A stretch of 64,000 bases of DNA from Jidongwangia harbinensis. GTDB lineage: Bacteria > Actinomycetota > Actinomycetes > Mycobacteriales > Micromonosporaceae. Shown piece by piece: positions 43,789 to 52,836 of the stretch; position 1 is the stretch's first letter, and each line of letters begins with the position of its first letter. Made by a program: the position numbers and the translations under genes. The DNA is taken from NCBI RefSeq assembly GCF_020216025.1, contig NZ_JAIWNC010000038.1, forward strand, positions 1-64,000, read 5' to 3'. The notes beneath the pieces were generated by a model. It saw only the letters and a list, made by a program, of their open reading frames with translations. It did not search any database and was not told the DNA's origin.

Positions 43789-45408
43789 TCAGTAGCGGAA
43801 CGACGAGACCAGCTCGTGCAGGTCCGCCGATGCCCGGGTCAGGTCGGCGGCGGTGGAGCTGGTGCTCTGCGCGGCCGTACTGGTCTCCTGCGCGGTCTCC
43901 GCCACGCCGTGGATGTTGGACGCGATCTCGCCGGCACCCACCGCGGTCTCACCCACGTTGCGGCTCATCTCGCTGGTCGTCGCGGTCTGTTCCTCGATCG
44001 CCGAGGCGATGGCGAGTTGCAGGTCGTTGATCGCGGTGACCACGCCGCCGATCCGGCCGATCGCCTGGACCGCCTCGTCGCTGCCGGACCGGATGGCCTC
44101 GATCTGCCGGGCGATGGACTCGGTCGCGGTGGCGGTCTGCTGAGCCAGGTCCTTGACTTCGCCGGCCACCACCGCGAAGCCCTTGCCCGCCTCGCCGGCC
44201 CGGGCCGCCTCGATGGTGGCGTTCAACGCGAGCAGGTTGGTCTGCTGGGCGATCGCGGTGATCAACTTGACCACCGACTGGATCTCGTCCGACGACGCGC
44301 CCAGGCGGGTGATGGTGGAGTTGGCGGCGTCGGACGCCTGGACGCCGCTCTGCGCGACCCGGGACGCCTCGGTGGCGCTGCGGGAGATCTCCGCGATGGA
44401 GGCGGTCATCTCCTCGGCGGAGGCGGCCATGGTGGAGACGATGGCCGACACCTCCTCGGCGCTGGTGCTGACCACCCCGGCCTGCACGCTGGTCTCCTCG
44501 GCGCCCGCGGCCAGTTGCACGCTGACCGACTGCAGCCGGCCCGCGGAGTCGGCCACCTCCTGTGCGCTGGTGGCCACGTCGGCGACCAGCCGCTGCATCC
44601 GGTCGGCGAAGCGGTTGAACCCGGCGGCCGCGCTCGCCAGCTCGTCCCGGGCACCGTCGGTGATCCGCTGGGTCAGGTCGCCGTCGCCGTCCGCGATCTC
44701 GGCGAGACGGTGATTGAGCGCGCGGAGCGGCTTGATGATCGAACGGATCAGCAGCACCGCCAGCAGGGCGCCGACCAGCACCGCCACCACCCCGGCCGTG
44801 ACAATCACGGTGCTGGCCCGGGCGGCGGCCGACTCCGCGTCGGCGATGGCCCGGGCGGCCGAGGCGTCCACGGACGTCACCACTTCGTCGATCTCGGCGG
44901 CGATCTGGTTGAAGATCTCGATCTCCTCGTTGGCCACCAGGCCGTGCGCGGTCGCGATCCGGGCCGGGTCGCCGCTGCGGTAGTCGCCGGCGATCCGCTC
45001 GTCGAGGCTCATGAACCGGTCGAACAGCGCGCTGGCCTCGGCCAGCTGCTGGCGCTGGGTCTCGGTGAGCCGGGCCTGACCCAGCGCGGCCAGCTCGGTG
45101 CGGAAAGACTCGGCCGCGGCGAGGAAGGCGACCCGGCCCGTGGCGGTCTCGGCGGCGGCGTCCGGGACCTCCCGGGCCACGTCGAACGCGTACGCGGTCT
45201 GCCAGCCGTTGAAGTCCGCGGACCGGAACTTGACCTGCATGGCCAGCCGGGTGGCGGTGTTGTACGTGCCCACCGTCTCGGTGCTCCGCCGCAGGCTGCC
45301 GATCGCGGACAGCCCGAACACCACGATGCCCACGAGCAGCACCAGCAACACGGTCATTGCGGCCACCATGCGCACGCTGATCCTGATCCGCCGCAGCACC
45401 GCCACCAT
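43789..45408 (-). CDS. methyl-accepting chemotaxis protein
   Basis: 539 aa from ATG 45408 (GGAG 8 nt upstream). N-terminal helix (VAAMTVLLVLLVGIVVFGLSAIG), an extracytoplasmic four-helix-type sensor, a second helix (ASTVIVTAGVVAVLVGALLAVLLI), HAMP, and a signalling domain with the conserved hairpin IAQQTNLLALNATIEAARAGEAGKGFAVVAGEVKDLA. It senses an unknown ligand and controls CheA/CheW. No che genes are nearby. A chemoreceptor in an actinomycete fits a genus with motile spores. Confidence 0.93.
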   Translation of the reverse strand: MVAVLRRIRISVRMVAAMTVLLVLLVGIVVFGLSAIGSLRRSTETVGTYNTATRLAMQVKFRSADFNGWQTAYAFDVAREVPDAAAETATGRVAFLAAAESFRTELAALGQARLTETQRQQLAEASALFDRFMSLDERIAGDYRSGDPARIATAHGLVANEEIEIFNQIAAEIDEVVTSVDASAARAIADAESAAARASTVIVTAGVVAVLVGALLAVLLIRSIIKPLRALNHRLAEIADGDGDLTQRITDGARDELASAAAGFNRFADRMQRLVADVATSAQEVADSAGRLQSVSVQLAAGAEETSVQAGVVSTSAEEVSAIVSTMAASAEEMTASIAEISRSATEASRVAQSGVQASDAANSTITRLGASSDEIQSVVKLITAIAQQTNLLALNATIEAARAGEAGKGFAVVAGEVKDLAQQTATATESIARQIEAIRSGSDEAVQAIGRIGGVVTAINDLQLAIASAIEEQTATTSEMSRNVGETAVGAGEIASNIHGVAETAQETSTAAQSTSSTAADLTRASADLHELVSSFRY

Positions 45409-45485
45409 GACGCCCGCTCCCCCCGTTCTGGTCGTCGGCTCCTCGAGTCGGAGTTTTCCAGACTGAAATGCACGTTTTACCGGAA

Positions 45486-47834
45486 TCATGAAGCTCCGCC
45501 GTTTCCGCGGGCCACCACCGCCAGGCCGGAACCGTCCGTGACCGCGGCCAGATCACCCCCCACGTCGGTACGCAGCACCCGTGCCCCGCCCCGCACCAGC
45601 CGCGCCAGCAGGGCGGCGTTCGGGTGCCCGTAGTCGTTGCCGGCACCGACCGACACCAGGGCCACCGCCGGGTCGACCGCGTCGACGAACCCCGGTTCCT
45701 GGAACGCGCTGCCGTGGTGCGCGACCTTGAGGACGTCCGCCCGCAGCGCCGCCGCTCCGGAGACCCGCAGGATCGCCTCCTGCTCCTCCGTCTCCGCGTC
45801 CCCGGCCAGCAGCACGGTCCGGCCGTCGACCCGGGCCCGGAGCACCAGCGAGTTGTTGTTGACGTCCGACCGGGTGCCGCGCGCCGGCTCCGCCGGGCCG
45901 AGCACCGTCAGGTCCAGACCTCCGGCGGCGTACCGCCACCCCGGACCGGCCGGACGCATCGGCACCCGTCCGGCCGCCGCCCGGGCAGCCACCGCCGCAC
46001 GGCCGGCCGGCGGCTCCGGCCAGTCCGGCGTCACCACCGCCGCCACGTGACGTCCCCGGAACACCCCGTCCACGCCGCCGATGTGGTCCACGTGGAAGTG
46101 GCTGACCACGAAGAGCACGATGTGCCGTACGCCGAGCCGGCGCAGGCACCGGTCCACGGCCGCGGGTTCCGGCCCGGCGTCCACCACGACCGCCCGCCCC
46201 GCACCGGCCGGCAGCACGACGGCATCGCCCTGCCCCACCGCGCACGCCACCACCAGCCAGCGCGGCGGCGGCCAGCCGGACGCCAGCAGCCGCACCGGCA
46301 ACGCGCCGAGCACGCCCCCGAGCGCCACCACGGCCACCAGTTTCCGGACCACCGGACGCCGGGCCGCCACCAGCAACGCCACGGTGATCACGCCGAGCAG
46401 CACGGCACCGGCCACGCCGCCCGGCCACGGCACCGCACCGGCCGGCACCCGCGCGCCGGTCGTCGCCACCAGCACCAGCCACCGCGCAGGCCAGTGGCCC
46501 AGCCAGGCCGCGAACTCCGCGCCGCCCGGCCAGACCGGCGACAGCCCCGCCGCCGCGACGCCCAGCAGCGTGGCCGGGGCGATCGCCGGCACCGCGAGCA
46601 GGTTGGCCGGCACCGCCACCAGGCTCACCGAGCCGGACAGCCCGGCGACCACCGGCCCGCACGCGACCTGCGCGGCGGCCGGGACCGCGAGCGCCTCGGC
46701 GGCACCGGCCGGCCAGCCCCGCCGCCGCAGCCCGTCCCGCCAGCGCGGCGCAAGCAGCAACAGACCGGACGTGGCCAGCACGGACAACGCGAACCCGGCG
46801 TCGCCGGCCAGCTCCGGGTCGACGACAACGAGCACGACCACACCGGCGGCGAGCGCGGGCAGCGCCGCCCGGGGTCGCCCGGCCGCCAGCCCGAGCAGAC
46901 CGATCGCACCCATCGCGGCGGCACGCACCACGCTGGGCGAGGGCCGGGCCAGAATCACGAAACCGGCCAGCGCGAGCGCGCAGACCAGCGCGGTGAGCAC
47001 CGGCCCGGCCCGCGCCCGGCGCACCGCGAACAGCACCACGCCCAGCACGATCGCCACGTTCGCGCCACTGACCGCGTTCAGGTGGGTCATGCCGGTCGCC
47101 CGGAAGTCCTCCTCCAGGGCCGGGTCCAGCCGGCTGGTGTCGCCGACCACCAGACCCGGCAGCAGGCCGCCGGCGGCGTCCGGCAGCGGCTCGCACGCGC
47201 GTTGCAGCCCGGCGCGCAGTGAGCCCGCCGCGCGCTGGGCCCACGAGGACCGGCCGTGCAACACCGGCCGCTCACGTACCGACAGCACGGCCGATCGCAG
47301 GTCCCCGCCGCGCGGGGCGAGCAGCCGGGCGGAGACCGTGGCCCGCTGCCCCGGCAGGACAGTGCCCCAGAGCGGATCGGCACCGAGCACCAGCGCCCGG
47401 ACGTCCATGCGCAACACCGTGGGTGGATCGTCGCCGCGCACCGTCGTGAGATCGACGGCGGCCAGGTACGTCACCGGCCGGCCGGCGGCACCCGACAGCG
47501 CCCGCGGGTCGTCCCGGAGCACCACCTCCGCCCGCACGGTCGCGCCCGCGTCGACCAGGGCGGCGAGCGGACCGGCGTCGCGCACCGCTACCCGCGCGGC
47601 GGTGGCGACCGCGCCGCACCCCGCGCCCAGGAGCAACGTGACGGCGATCCACCGCACGGCGTGACGCAGGCGGGCCGCCAGGGCGGACGCCAGGGTCAGC
47701 GCGACGGCGCCCACGAGCAGGCCGGTACGCGCGGACAGGTACAGGGCGGCGAGGGCGGACAGCCAGACGGCCACCGCGAAACCGGCGAGCCGCAGATCGG
47801 GTGGCCGGGCCCGAACCGCCTCGGCCCCACTCAC
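45486..47834 (-). CDS. comEC: ComEC/Rec2-type DNA-uptake channel protein
   Basis: 782 aa from GTG 47834, which overlaps the comEA stop (GTGA). The N-terminal DUF4131 region with helices precedes the multi-helix competence domain (FRATGMTHLNAVSGANVAIVLGVVLFAVRR). The C-terminal metallo-beta-lactamase-like domain has SHFHVDHIGGVDGVF (H-x-H-x-D-H) and LLAGDAE. In naturally competent bacteria it forms the channel for single-stranded DNA; in this group its role is unproven. Confidence 0.9.
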   Translation of the reverse strand: MSGAEAVRARPPDLRLAGFAVAVWLSALAALYLSARTGLLVGAVALTLASALAARLRHAVRWIAVTLLLGAGCGAVATAARVAVRDAGPLAALVDAGATVRAEVVLRDDPRALSGAAGRPVTYLAAVDLTTVRGDDPPTVLRMDVRALVLGADPLWGTVLPGQRATVSARLLAPRGGDLRSAVLSVRERPVLHGRSSWAQRAAGSLRAGLQRACEPLPDAAGGLLPGLVVGDTSRLDPALEEDFRATGMTHLNAVSGANVAIVLGVVLFAVRRARAGPVLTALVCALALAGFVILARPSPSVVRAAAMGAIGLLGLAAGRPRAALPALAAGVVVLVVVDPELAGDAGFALSVLATSGLLLLAPRWRDGLRRRGWPAGAAEALAVPAAAQVACGPVVAGLSGSVSLVAVPANLLAVPAIAPATLLGVAAAGLSPVWPGGAEFAAWLGHWPARWLVLVATTGARVPAGAVPWPGGVAGAVLLGVITVALLVAARRPVVRKLVAVVALGGVLGALPVRLLASGWPPPRWLVVACAVGQGDAVVLPAGAGRAVVVDAGPEPAAVDRCLRRLGVRHIVLFVVSHFHVDHIGGVDGVFRGRHVAAVVTPDWPEPPAGRAAVAARAAAGRVPMRPAGPGWRYAAGGLDLTVLGPAEPARGTRSDVNNNSLVLRARVDGRTVLLAGDAETEEQEAILRVSGAAALRADVLKVAHHGSAFQEPGFVDAVDPAVALVSVGAGNDYGHPNAALLARLVRGGARVLRTDVGGDLAAVTDGSGLAVVARGNGGAS

Positions 47835-49300
47835 ACCGTCACCAGATCTTTGAGCTGCTCATACCGTGCCGCGCCGATGCCCTCCACCTGGCGCAGATCG
47901 GTGACCGCCCGGAAGCCGCCCCGGGTGGTGCGGGCGTCCAGGATCCGCTGGGCGAGCACGGGCCCGACCCCGGGCAGCGAGTCGAGTTCGGCGATGGTGG
48001 CGATGTTCAGGTTGACCGGGCCGGCCGGCACGCCTCCGGGTGCCGCGCCCGCCGCGGCGGCACCGGGCGCGCCCGCACCGGGCTGGGCGGCCCCGGGCGG
48101 GGCGGCCACGCCGACCAGGATCTGCTCGCCGTCGACGACCTTGCGGGCCAGATTCAGCAGCGCCGCGTCGGTGCCGGGTCGGGCTCCGCCCGCTGCGGCG
48201 ATGGCGTCGGCGACCCGGCTGCCCGCGGGCAACCGGATCAGGCCGGGCCGGGCGACCTTGCCGCCGACCGACACGACCACCTCGGCAGCCGGACCCGCCG
48301 AGGCCCTTGGACCGATGTTCCCGTCCGGGCCCGCGATTGCCGCCGGACCCGAGAGATCGGCCGCGGCGGCGCCGGGCACCGGCCCGGTCGCCGGGCCGGC
48401 GGGCGGCGCCGCGACCGGGTCGACGTGCGGGCGGGCGCGCCAGGCCAGGAACGCGGCGACCAGCACCACCGCCACGGCCACCGCGGCGAGCGCCCGGACT
48501 CCACGGCGGCCGGGATCGAACAGCCCCAGCCGGCCGGAGCCGAACGCCCCGGCGCTGCTGACCACGGCGGGCGACGGGTCGACGGGCCGGGTCGCGTCGG
48601 CTGCCGGCGCCGTCGAGACCACCGACCCGAGCCCCGACCCGGACCCGAGCCCCAATCCCGACCCGACCCCGAACTCGGACCCGGACCCCCGCCCCGACCC
48701 CGACCCCGACCCGAACTGCAACTCAGACCCGAACCCCGGCCCCGGCCCAGCCCCGGACACGGGCGCTGGTGCCCACGGCTCACGCCGGGCCGCCCAGGCC
48801 GAGGGATCGACCGGACGGATCAACCGATCCCCGGCCGCCACTTCGGCGCCCGACTGCCCCAGGCCGGAATCCATCCCCACCAAGCCACCATCCGACCCCG
48901 CAGCACCACCCCCACCCGGCCCGCCAAGACCACCACCACCCGGCAGCGCACCCCCACCCGGCAGCGCACCACCACCACCACCACCACCATCACCACCCAG
49001 CGCACCACCACCCAGCAGCGCACCCCCACCCAGCAGCGCAGGACCACGACTGCCCGGCAGTACAGGGGCACCCGGCAAGGCCGGGTCGTCGTCGATGGGA
49101 GGGACCACCCGGTCGGGATCGAGATCGGCGTCGTCCGGCCACGTGGTGACCACATCCGACCAGGCCAACGGCGTCTGGTCGGCGAACAGCCCGCCGACCG
49201 CCGCCGGGACCGGCGCGGACCGGCTCACCCCCTCGAGCACCGACCGCAGCCGCACACTGACCGCCTCTTCGTCATCTCGCACCCGGCCGAACCTAGGCAC
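47831..49300 (-). CDS. comEA: ComEA family DNA-binding protein with long Gly-rich N-terminus
   Basis: 489 aa from GTG 49300 (GGAG 8 nt upstream). Residues 1-260 are low-complexity, with GGG/ALPGGG and GSGSG tracts. One membrane helix follows at about 269-287 (LAAVAVAVVLVAAFLAW), then an SLBB domain (VVVSVGGKVARPGLIRLPAGSRVADAI) and a C-terminal helix-hairpin-helix pair (NLNIATIAELDSLPGVGPVLAQRI...). ComEA binds incoming double-stranded DNA outside the cell. Coupled to comEC. Confidence 0.88.
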   Translation of the reverse strand: MPRFGRVRDDEEAVSVRLRSVLEGVSRSAPVPAAVGGLFADQTPLAWSDVVTTWPDDADLDPDRVVPPIDDDPALPGAPVLPGSRGPALLGGGALLGGGALGGDGGGGGGGALPGGGALPGGGGLGGPGGGGAAGSDGGLVGMDSGLGQSGAEVAAGDRLIRPVDPSAWAARREPWAPAPVSGAGPGPGFGSELQFGSGSGSGRGSGSEFGVGSGLGLGSGSGLGSVVSTAPAADATRPVDPSPAVVSSAGAFGSGRLGLFDPGRRGVRALAAVAVAVVLVAAFLAWRARPHVDPVAAPPAGPATGPVPGAAAADLSGPAAIAGPDGNIGPRASAGPAAEVVVSVGGKVARPGLIRLPAGSRVADAIAAAGGARPGTDAALLNLARKVVDGEQILVGVAAPPGAAQPGAGAPGAAAAGAAPGGVPAGPVNLNIATIAELDSLPGVGPVLAQRILDARTTRGGFRAVTDLRQVEGIGAARYEQLKDLVTV

Positions 49301-49380
49301 CTCGGCGCTCCCCCGCGCCCGCCCTGTGGACAGCCGCGCACTGTGGACAACGTCCGCCCCAGACCGCCCGCGTGATAGCA

Positions 49381-50403
49381 ATGTGCGTGCCCATCTCCGC
49401 CGAGGCCGTGTCCTCCGCCACCGTCAGCCTGCGCGCCGCCGGCTGTGTCTTCGCCGAGGACGAGGCGGCGGTGCTGGTCGCCGCGGCAGCCGACGCCGCC
49501 GCGCTGCGGGCGCTGGTGGCGAGGCGCGCCGCCGGGGAGCCGCTGGAGCAGGTGGTGGGCCACGCCGATTTCTGCGGGGTACGAGTCCGCCTGCGCCCCG
49601 GCGTCTTCGTGCCCCGGGTGCGCAGTGACCTGCTGGTCCGCCTCGCCGCCCGGCAGGCAGCACCGGGCCGACACCGCGGGGAGCAGCGCCGCCAGGCCGC
49701 ACGTCGCACGAGCGCCACACCCCCAAGCGCCACACCCGCGAACGCCACACCCCCAAGCGCCACACCCGCAAACGCCACACCCCCAAGCGCCACACCCGCA
49801 AACGCCACACCCCCAAGCGCCACACCCGCAAACGCCACACCCCCAAGCGCCACACCCGCGAACGCCACATCCCCGAGCGCCACACCCGCGGGCGACGAGC
49901 GGCCGGTAGTGGTGGTCGATCTGTGCTGCGGTTCCGGGGCGCTCGCCCTGGCCCTGCTGCGCCAGGTGCCCACCGCCGAGGTGCACGCCGCCGATGTGGA
50001 CCCGGTGGCGGTCGCCTGCGCCCGCGACAACCTGGGCGACCGGGTCTACCAGGGTGACCTGTTCGACGCGCTGCCGGCCACGCTGCGCGGGCGCATCGAC
50101 GTCCTGATCGCGAATGTGCCGTACGTCGCGACCGATCACCTCCCGCTGCTGCCCGCGGAGGCCCGGCTGCACGAGCCGCGGACCGCGCTGGACGGCGGCG
50201 GCGACGGGCTGGACGTCTTCCGCGCGGTGGTGGCCGGCGCACCGCGGTGGCTGGCGCCGGGCGGCGTCCTGCTGTCCGAGATCACGGCGGCGCAGGTGGC
50301 GGCCGCGACGGCGGCGGTACGGTCCGTGGGACTGCAGTCCACCGTCACGGAGGACGAAGACCTGGACGCACGGGTCGTGCAGGGTCGGCGCGCGCTGCGA
50401 TAA
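49381..50403 (+). CDS. HemK/PrmC-like N5-glutamine methyltransferase with internal repeat
   Basis: 340 aa from ATG 49381 (GTG 49372 is possible). The N-terminal helical domain (EPLEQVVGHADFCGVRVRLRPGVFVPR) and the methyltransferase core with DLCCGSGALALALL (180-193) and IANVPYVATDHLPLLP are typical of the actinobacterial branch, where NPPY is NVPY. Between them, residues 111-170 are six copies of NATPPSATPA-like decapeptide. HemK proteins methylate the GGQ glutamine of release factors; whether this paralogue does is unknown. Confidence 0.83.
   Translation: MCVPISAEAVSSATVSLRAAGCVFAEDEAAVLVAAAADAAALRALVARRAAGEPLEQVVGHADFCGVRVRLRPGVFVPRVRSDLLVRLAARQAAPGRHRGEQRRQAARRTSATPPSATPANATPPSATPANATPPSATPANATPPSATPANATPPSATPANATSPSATPAGDERPVVVVDLCCGSGALALALLRQVPTAEVHAADVDPVAVACARDNLGDRVYQGDLFDALPATLRGRIDVLIANVPYVATDHLPLLPAEARLHEPRTALDGGGDGLDVFRAVVAGAPRWLAPGGVLLSEITAAQVAAATAAVRSVGLQSTVTEDEDLDARVVQGRRALR
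49711..49890. repeat. 30-bp tandem repeat, six copies, in frame
   Basis: Six contiguous 30-bp units (49711-49890), the middle four nearly identical. They encode (N/S)ATPPSATPA within the HemK-like gene. The units directly abut with no spacers. Confidence 0.93.
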
Positions 50404-50432
50404 GGTCGGCGGCCGGCAGAGAGGGGCCAGCC

Positions 50433-51527
50433 GTGGGCTTGGTGCGCAGGGTCGCCCGCGCACGCCTGGGCAGTCAGGTCATCCGGAGGCTGCGGCGGGC
50501 CGGTGTGAGCGACGCGCGGTACGACGCGACGGCGTTCACGGTCCGGTTCACCGCCGAGGGTGACGACGTGCCCACGGTGCTGCCGCTGGACGGGCTGCTG
50601 GCGCGGCGGTCGGGTAGCCGGCGGGAGCGGCGGGCCCAGGTGGACTCGTTCGTGTCCGGCTTTCTGCGTGCCCCGGGGCTGCCCGGGAGCTGGGCCGAGG
50701 TGCGTCCGCTGTTGCGCCCGGTGCTGCGTGGCGCGACGCCGGCGCCGACCGCGGAGGTCAGTGCGCCGCTGTGCCGGCCGGCCCTGCCCTACCTGGCCGA
50801 GTACGTGGTGGTGGACCAGCCGGACACGATGACGTACGTGGCGGCCGACCAGCTCACCGTCTGGGACGTCGACGCGGACGCGGTGTTCGCCGCGGCCCGG
50901 GCCAACCTGTCCGGTGCGGTGTTGCAGGGCGTGGCGACGGAGCCGGTGGTGGTGCAGTTCGTCGACGACGGGAACGCGTACTGGACGTCGCACCTGCTGC
51001 TGCCCGGCTGGCTGGCGCGGCTCGCGGACCAGGTGGGCGGCGTACCGGTGGCGTTCGCGCCGGAACGCGGCACGCTGATCGTCGCGGCGGACGGCAGTGC
51101 GCATCTGAGTGCCGTGTTCGGCCGGTGCGAGCAGGCGTTCGAGGCGTCGCCGCGGGCGCTCACCCCGATGGCGTACGTGAGCGACGAGCACGGCCGGACG
51201 GTGCCGTACGCGGCGCCGCCGGGGCATCCGCTGCACGGCTGCGTGCAGCGCGCGGCGGCGGTGCTGGCGGTGGCCGAGTACACCCGGCAGGCCCGGGTGC
51301 TGGGCGACGACGCCGCGCCGCTGCAGGTGACCGGTTCGGAGCGGGACGGCTGGCGTACCCGTGCGGTGTGGGCCAAGGACGCGCCGACGTTGCTGCCGCT
51401 GGCCGACGAGGTGCGGATGGGTGAGCGGATCGTGCCGTGGGCAGAGCTCCGGGCGGAGCTGGCGCCGGTCCCCGACCTGAACCCGCCCCGCTGGGGTGCC
51501 GCGAGGTGGCCGGGCGTCGCGGGTTAG
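50433..51527 (+). CDS. conserved hypothetical protein, 364 aa
   Basis: GTG 50433 follows GAGAGGGG at good spacing. No membrane helix or signal peptide. Features seen: basic N-terminus (VRRVARARLGSQVIRRLRRAG), a middle domain with LPYLAEYVVVDQPDTMTYVAADQLTVWDVD, and a C-terminal part with TLIVAADGSAHL and LPLADEVRMGERIVPWAELRAEL. The pattern loosely recalls DUF1444-like proteins, but I cannot assign it. It starts 29 nt after the HemK-like gene and overlaps the convergent degV stop by 4 bp. Confidence 0.65.
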   Translation: MGLVRRVARARLGSQVIRRLRRAGVSDARYDATAFTVRFTAEGDDVPTVLPLDGLLARRSGSRRERRAQVDSFVSGFLRAPGLPGSWAEVRPLLRPVLRGATPAPTAEVSAPLCRPALPYLAEYVVVDQPDTMTYVAADQLTVWDVDADAVFAAARANLSGAVLQGVATEPVVVQFVDDGNAYWTSHLLLPGWLARLADQVGGVPVAFAPERGTLIVAADGSAHLSAVFGRCEQAFEASPRALTPMAYVSDEHGRTVPYAAPPGHPLHGCVQRAAAVLAVAEYTRQARVLGDDAAPLQVTGSERDGWRTRAVWAKDAPTLLPLADEVRMGERIVPWAELRAELAPVPDLNPPRWGAARWPGVAG

Positions 51528-52375
51528 CCCGCCCGCCGGTGCACCACGACGGCGGCGACGCCGGGGCCCACATGTGCCGCCACCACGGCGCCGATCTCGG
51601 TGATGTAGCAGTCCCGCAGCCGGTCGCCCAGGCGCATGGTCACCGCGTCGGCCAGGGCGGCGGCCCGGTCCGGCGCGCCGAGGTGGTGCACCGCGATGTC
51701 GACGTCACCGGTGCCGGACGCCTCGACCGCGAGGTCGACCAGCCGGGCCAGCGCGCGGCCCGCGGTGCGGACCTTGTCGCGCACCACGATCGAGCCGTCC
51801 ACCACGTGCAGGATCGGCTTGACCGACAGCGCGGTGCCGAGCAGCGCGGACGCCGCCCCGATCCTTCCGCCGCGGCGCAGGAACTCCAGCGTGTCCACGT
51901 AGAACAGCGTGCTGACCTGGGCGGAGTGGTCGGCGGCGGCCCGGCGTACCTCGGCCAGGGTGGCGCCCTTGGCGGCCACCGTGGTGGCGGCCAGTGCCGC
52001 GAAGCCCAGCCCCATCCCGGTGGTCTGGCTGTCCACCACGGCGACCTGCGGCCCGATCTCGGCGGCGGCGAGTTCGGCGGCCTCGAACGTGCCGGACAGG
52101 CGGGCCGAGATGTGCACGGACACGATGCCGTCGGCGCCGGCGTCGAGGAGCCGGCGGTACGCCTGGACGAACTGGTGGGGTGCCGGCCGCGAGGTGCTGA
52201 CCGCGACCCGCCGCGCGCCGAGTGCGCGGGCCACCTCGGCCGGGGAGATCTCCTCGCCCTCGAGCCCTTCGGCACCGTTGACCACCACGGTGAGGGGCAC
52301 GACGGTCAGGTCATACGTGCCGCTCAGCTCGGCCGGCAGGTACGCGGTGGAGTCGGTGACGACCGCGACGGGCAT
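51524..52375 (-). CDS. DegV family fatty-acid-binding protein
   Basis: 283 aa. The opening VAVVTDSTAYLPAEL and the motifs VSTSRPAPHQF, IVSVHISARLSGTFEAAELAA and VDSQTTGMGLGFAAL are diagnostic of DegV. Family members bind a single fatty acid; related FakB proteins present it to the kinase FakA. No fakA-like gene is in the window. Downstream of a small lipoprotein gene by 32 bp on the same strand. Confidence 0.92.
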   Translation of the reverse strand: MPVAVVTDSTAYLPAELSGTYDLTVVPLTVVVNGAEGLEGEEISPAEVARALGARRVAVSTSRPAPHQFVQAYRRLLDAGADGIVSVHISARLSGTFEAAELAAAEIGPQVAVVDSQTTGMGLGFAALAATTVAAKGATLAEVRRAAADHSAQVSTLFYVDTLEFLRRGGRIGAASALLGTALSVKPILHVVDGSIVVRDKVRTAGRALARLVDLAVEASGTGDVDIAVHHLGAPDRAAALADAVTMRLGDRLRDCYITEIGAVVAAHVGPGVAAVVVHRRAG

Positions 52376-52407
52376 GCGGGCACGGTAACCGATGACCGGT
52401 GGCCTGG

Positions 52408-52797
52408 TCAGCTCGGGCTGATCGCGGTCACGGTGAAGGGTGTGCCCTGCTGGCAGGTGGTCATCATGCCCGGTTCGGCACGGCCGGTGACGGTCACCCG
52501 GCTGCCCACCGTGGCGGCCGAGCGCAGCGATTCATCCTCCAGGATCAGCAGGTACGGCCCGCCGTCGCTCTCCAGCAGCAGGCAGTTCTCCTCCACCCCG
52601 GCGACGACCGTGCCGGTGTGGGTCTGACCGCCGGCCGCGCCGGGTGTCGCGGTGGCCGGCGAGGACGGCATGGCGGGCTGCGACGACGGGGGCGGTGCGG
52701 GGGCGCCGGGAGGTGTGTCCTGGTCGGCCCGGGCGCAGCCGGCCACGGTCAGGACCGCGACGGCGGCCGCGCAGACGGTCAGACGCTTGATCAGCAT
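52408..52797 (-). CDS. small secreted lipoprotein
   Basis: 129 aa. Signal peptide with lipobox VAGC (Cys at about 21), a Pro/Ala/Ser-rich linker to about residue 58, then a compact beta domain (HTGTVVAGVEENCLLLESDGGPYLLILEDESL...GSRVTVTGRAEPGMMTTCQQGTPFTV) with two Cys that may form a disulfide. The domain looks like an OB-like fold of unknown role. It lies between the phosphatase and degV genes, same strand. Confidence 0.8.
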   Translation of the reverse strand: MLIKRLTVCAAAVAVLTVAGCARADQDTPPGAPAPPPSSQPAMPSSPATATPGAAGGQTHTGTVVAGVEENCLLLESDGGPYLLILEDESLRSAATVGSRVTVTGRAEPGMMTTCQQGTPFTVTAISPS

Positions 52798-52836
52798 GGT
52801 GGTTGGACGCTACCGGACGGGCGCGGGTTCCCCCGG

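Noticed and set aside
47256..49628. Plus-strand frame opposite comEA/comEC with Pro/Asp repeats
   Set aside because: The repeats are the complement of the Gly-rich ComEA linker. ComEA has SLBB and HhH domains on the other strand.
49711..49890. Possible CRISPR array
   Set aside because: The 30-bp units abut without spacers and are in frame within a gene, so this is a coding tandem repeat.
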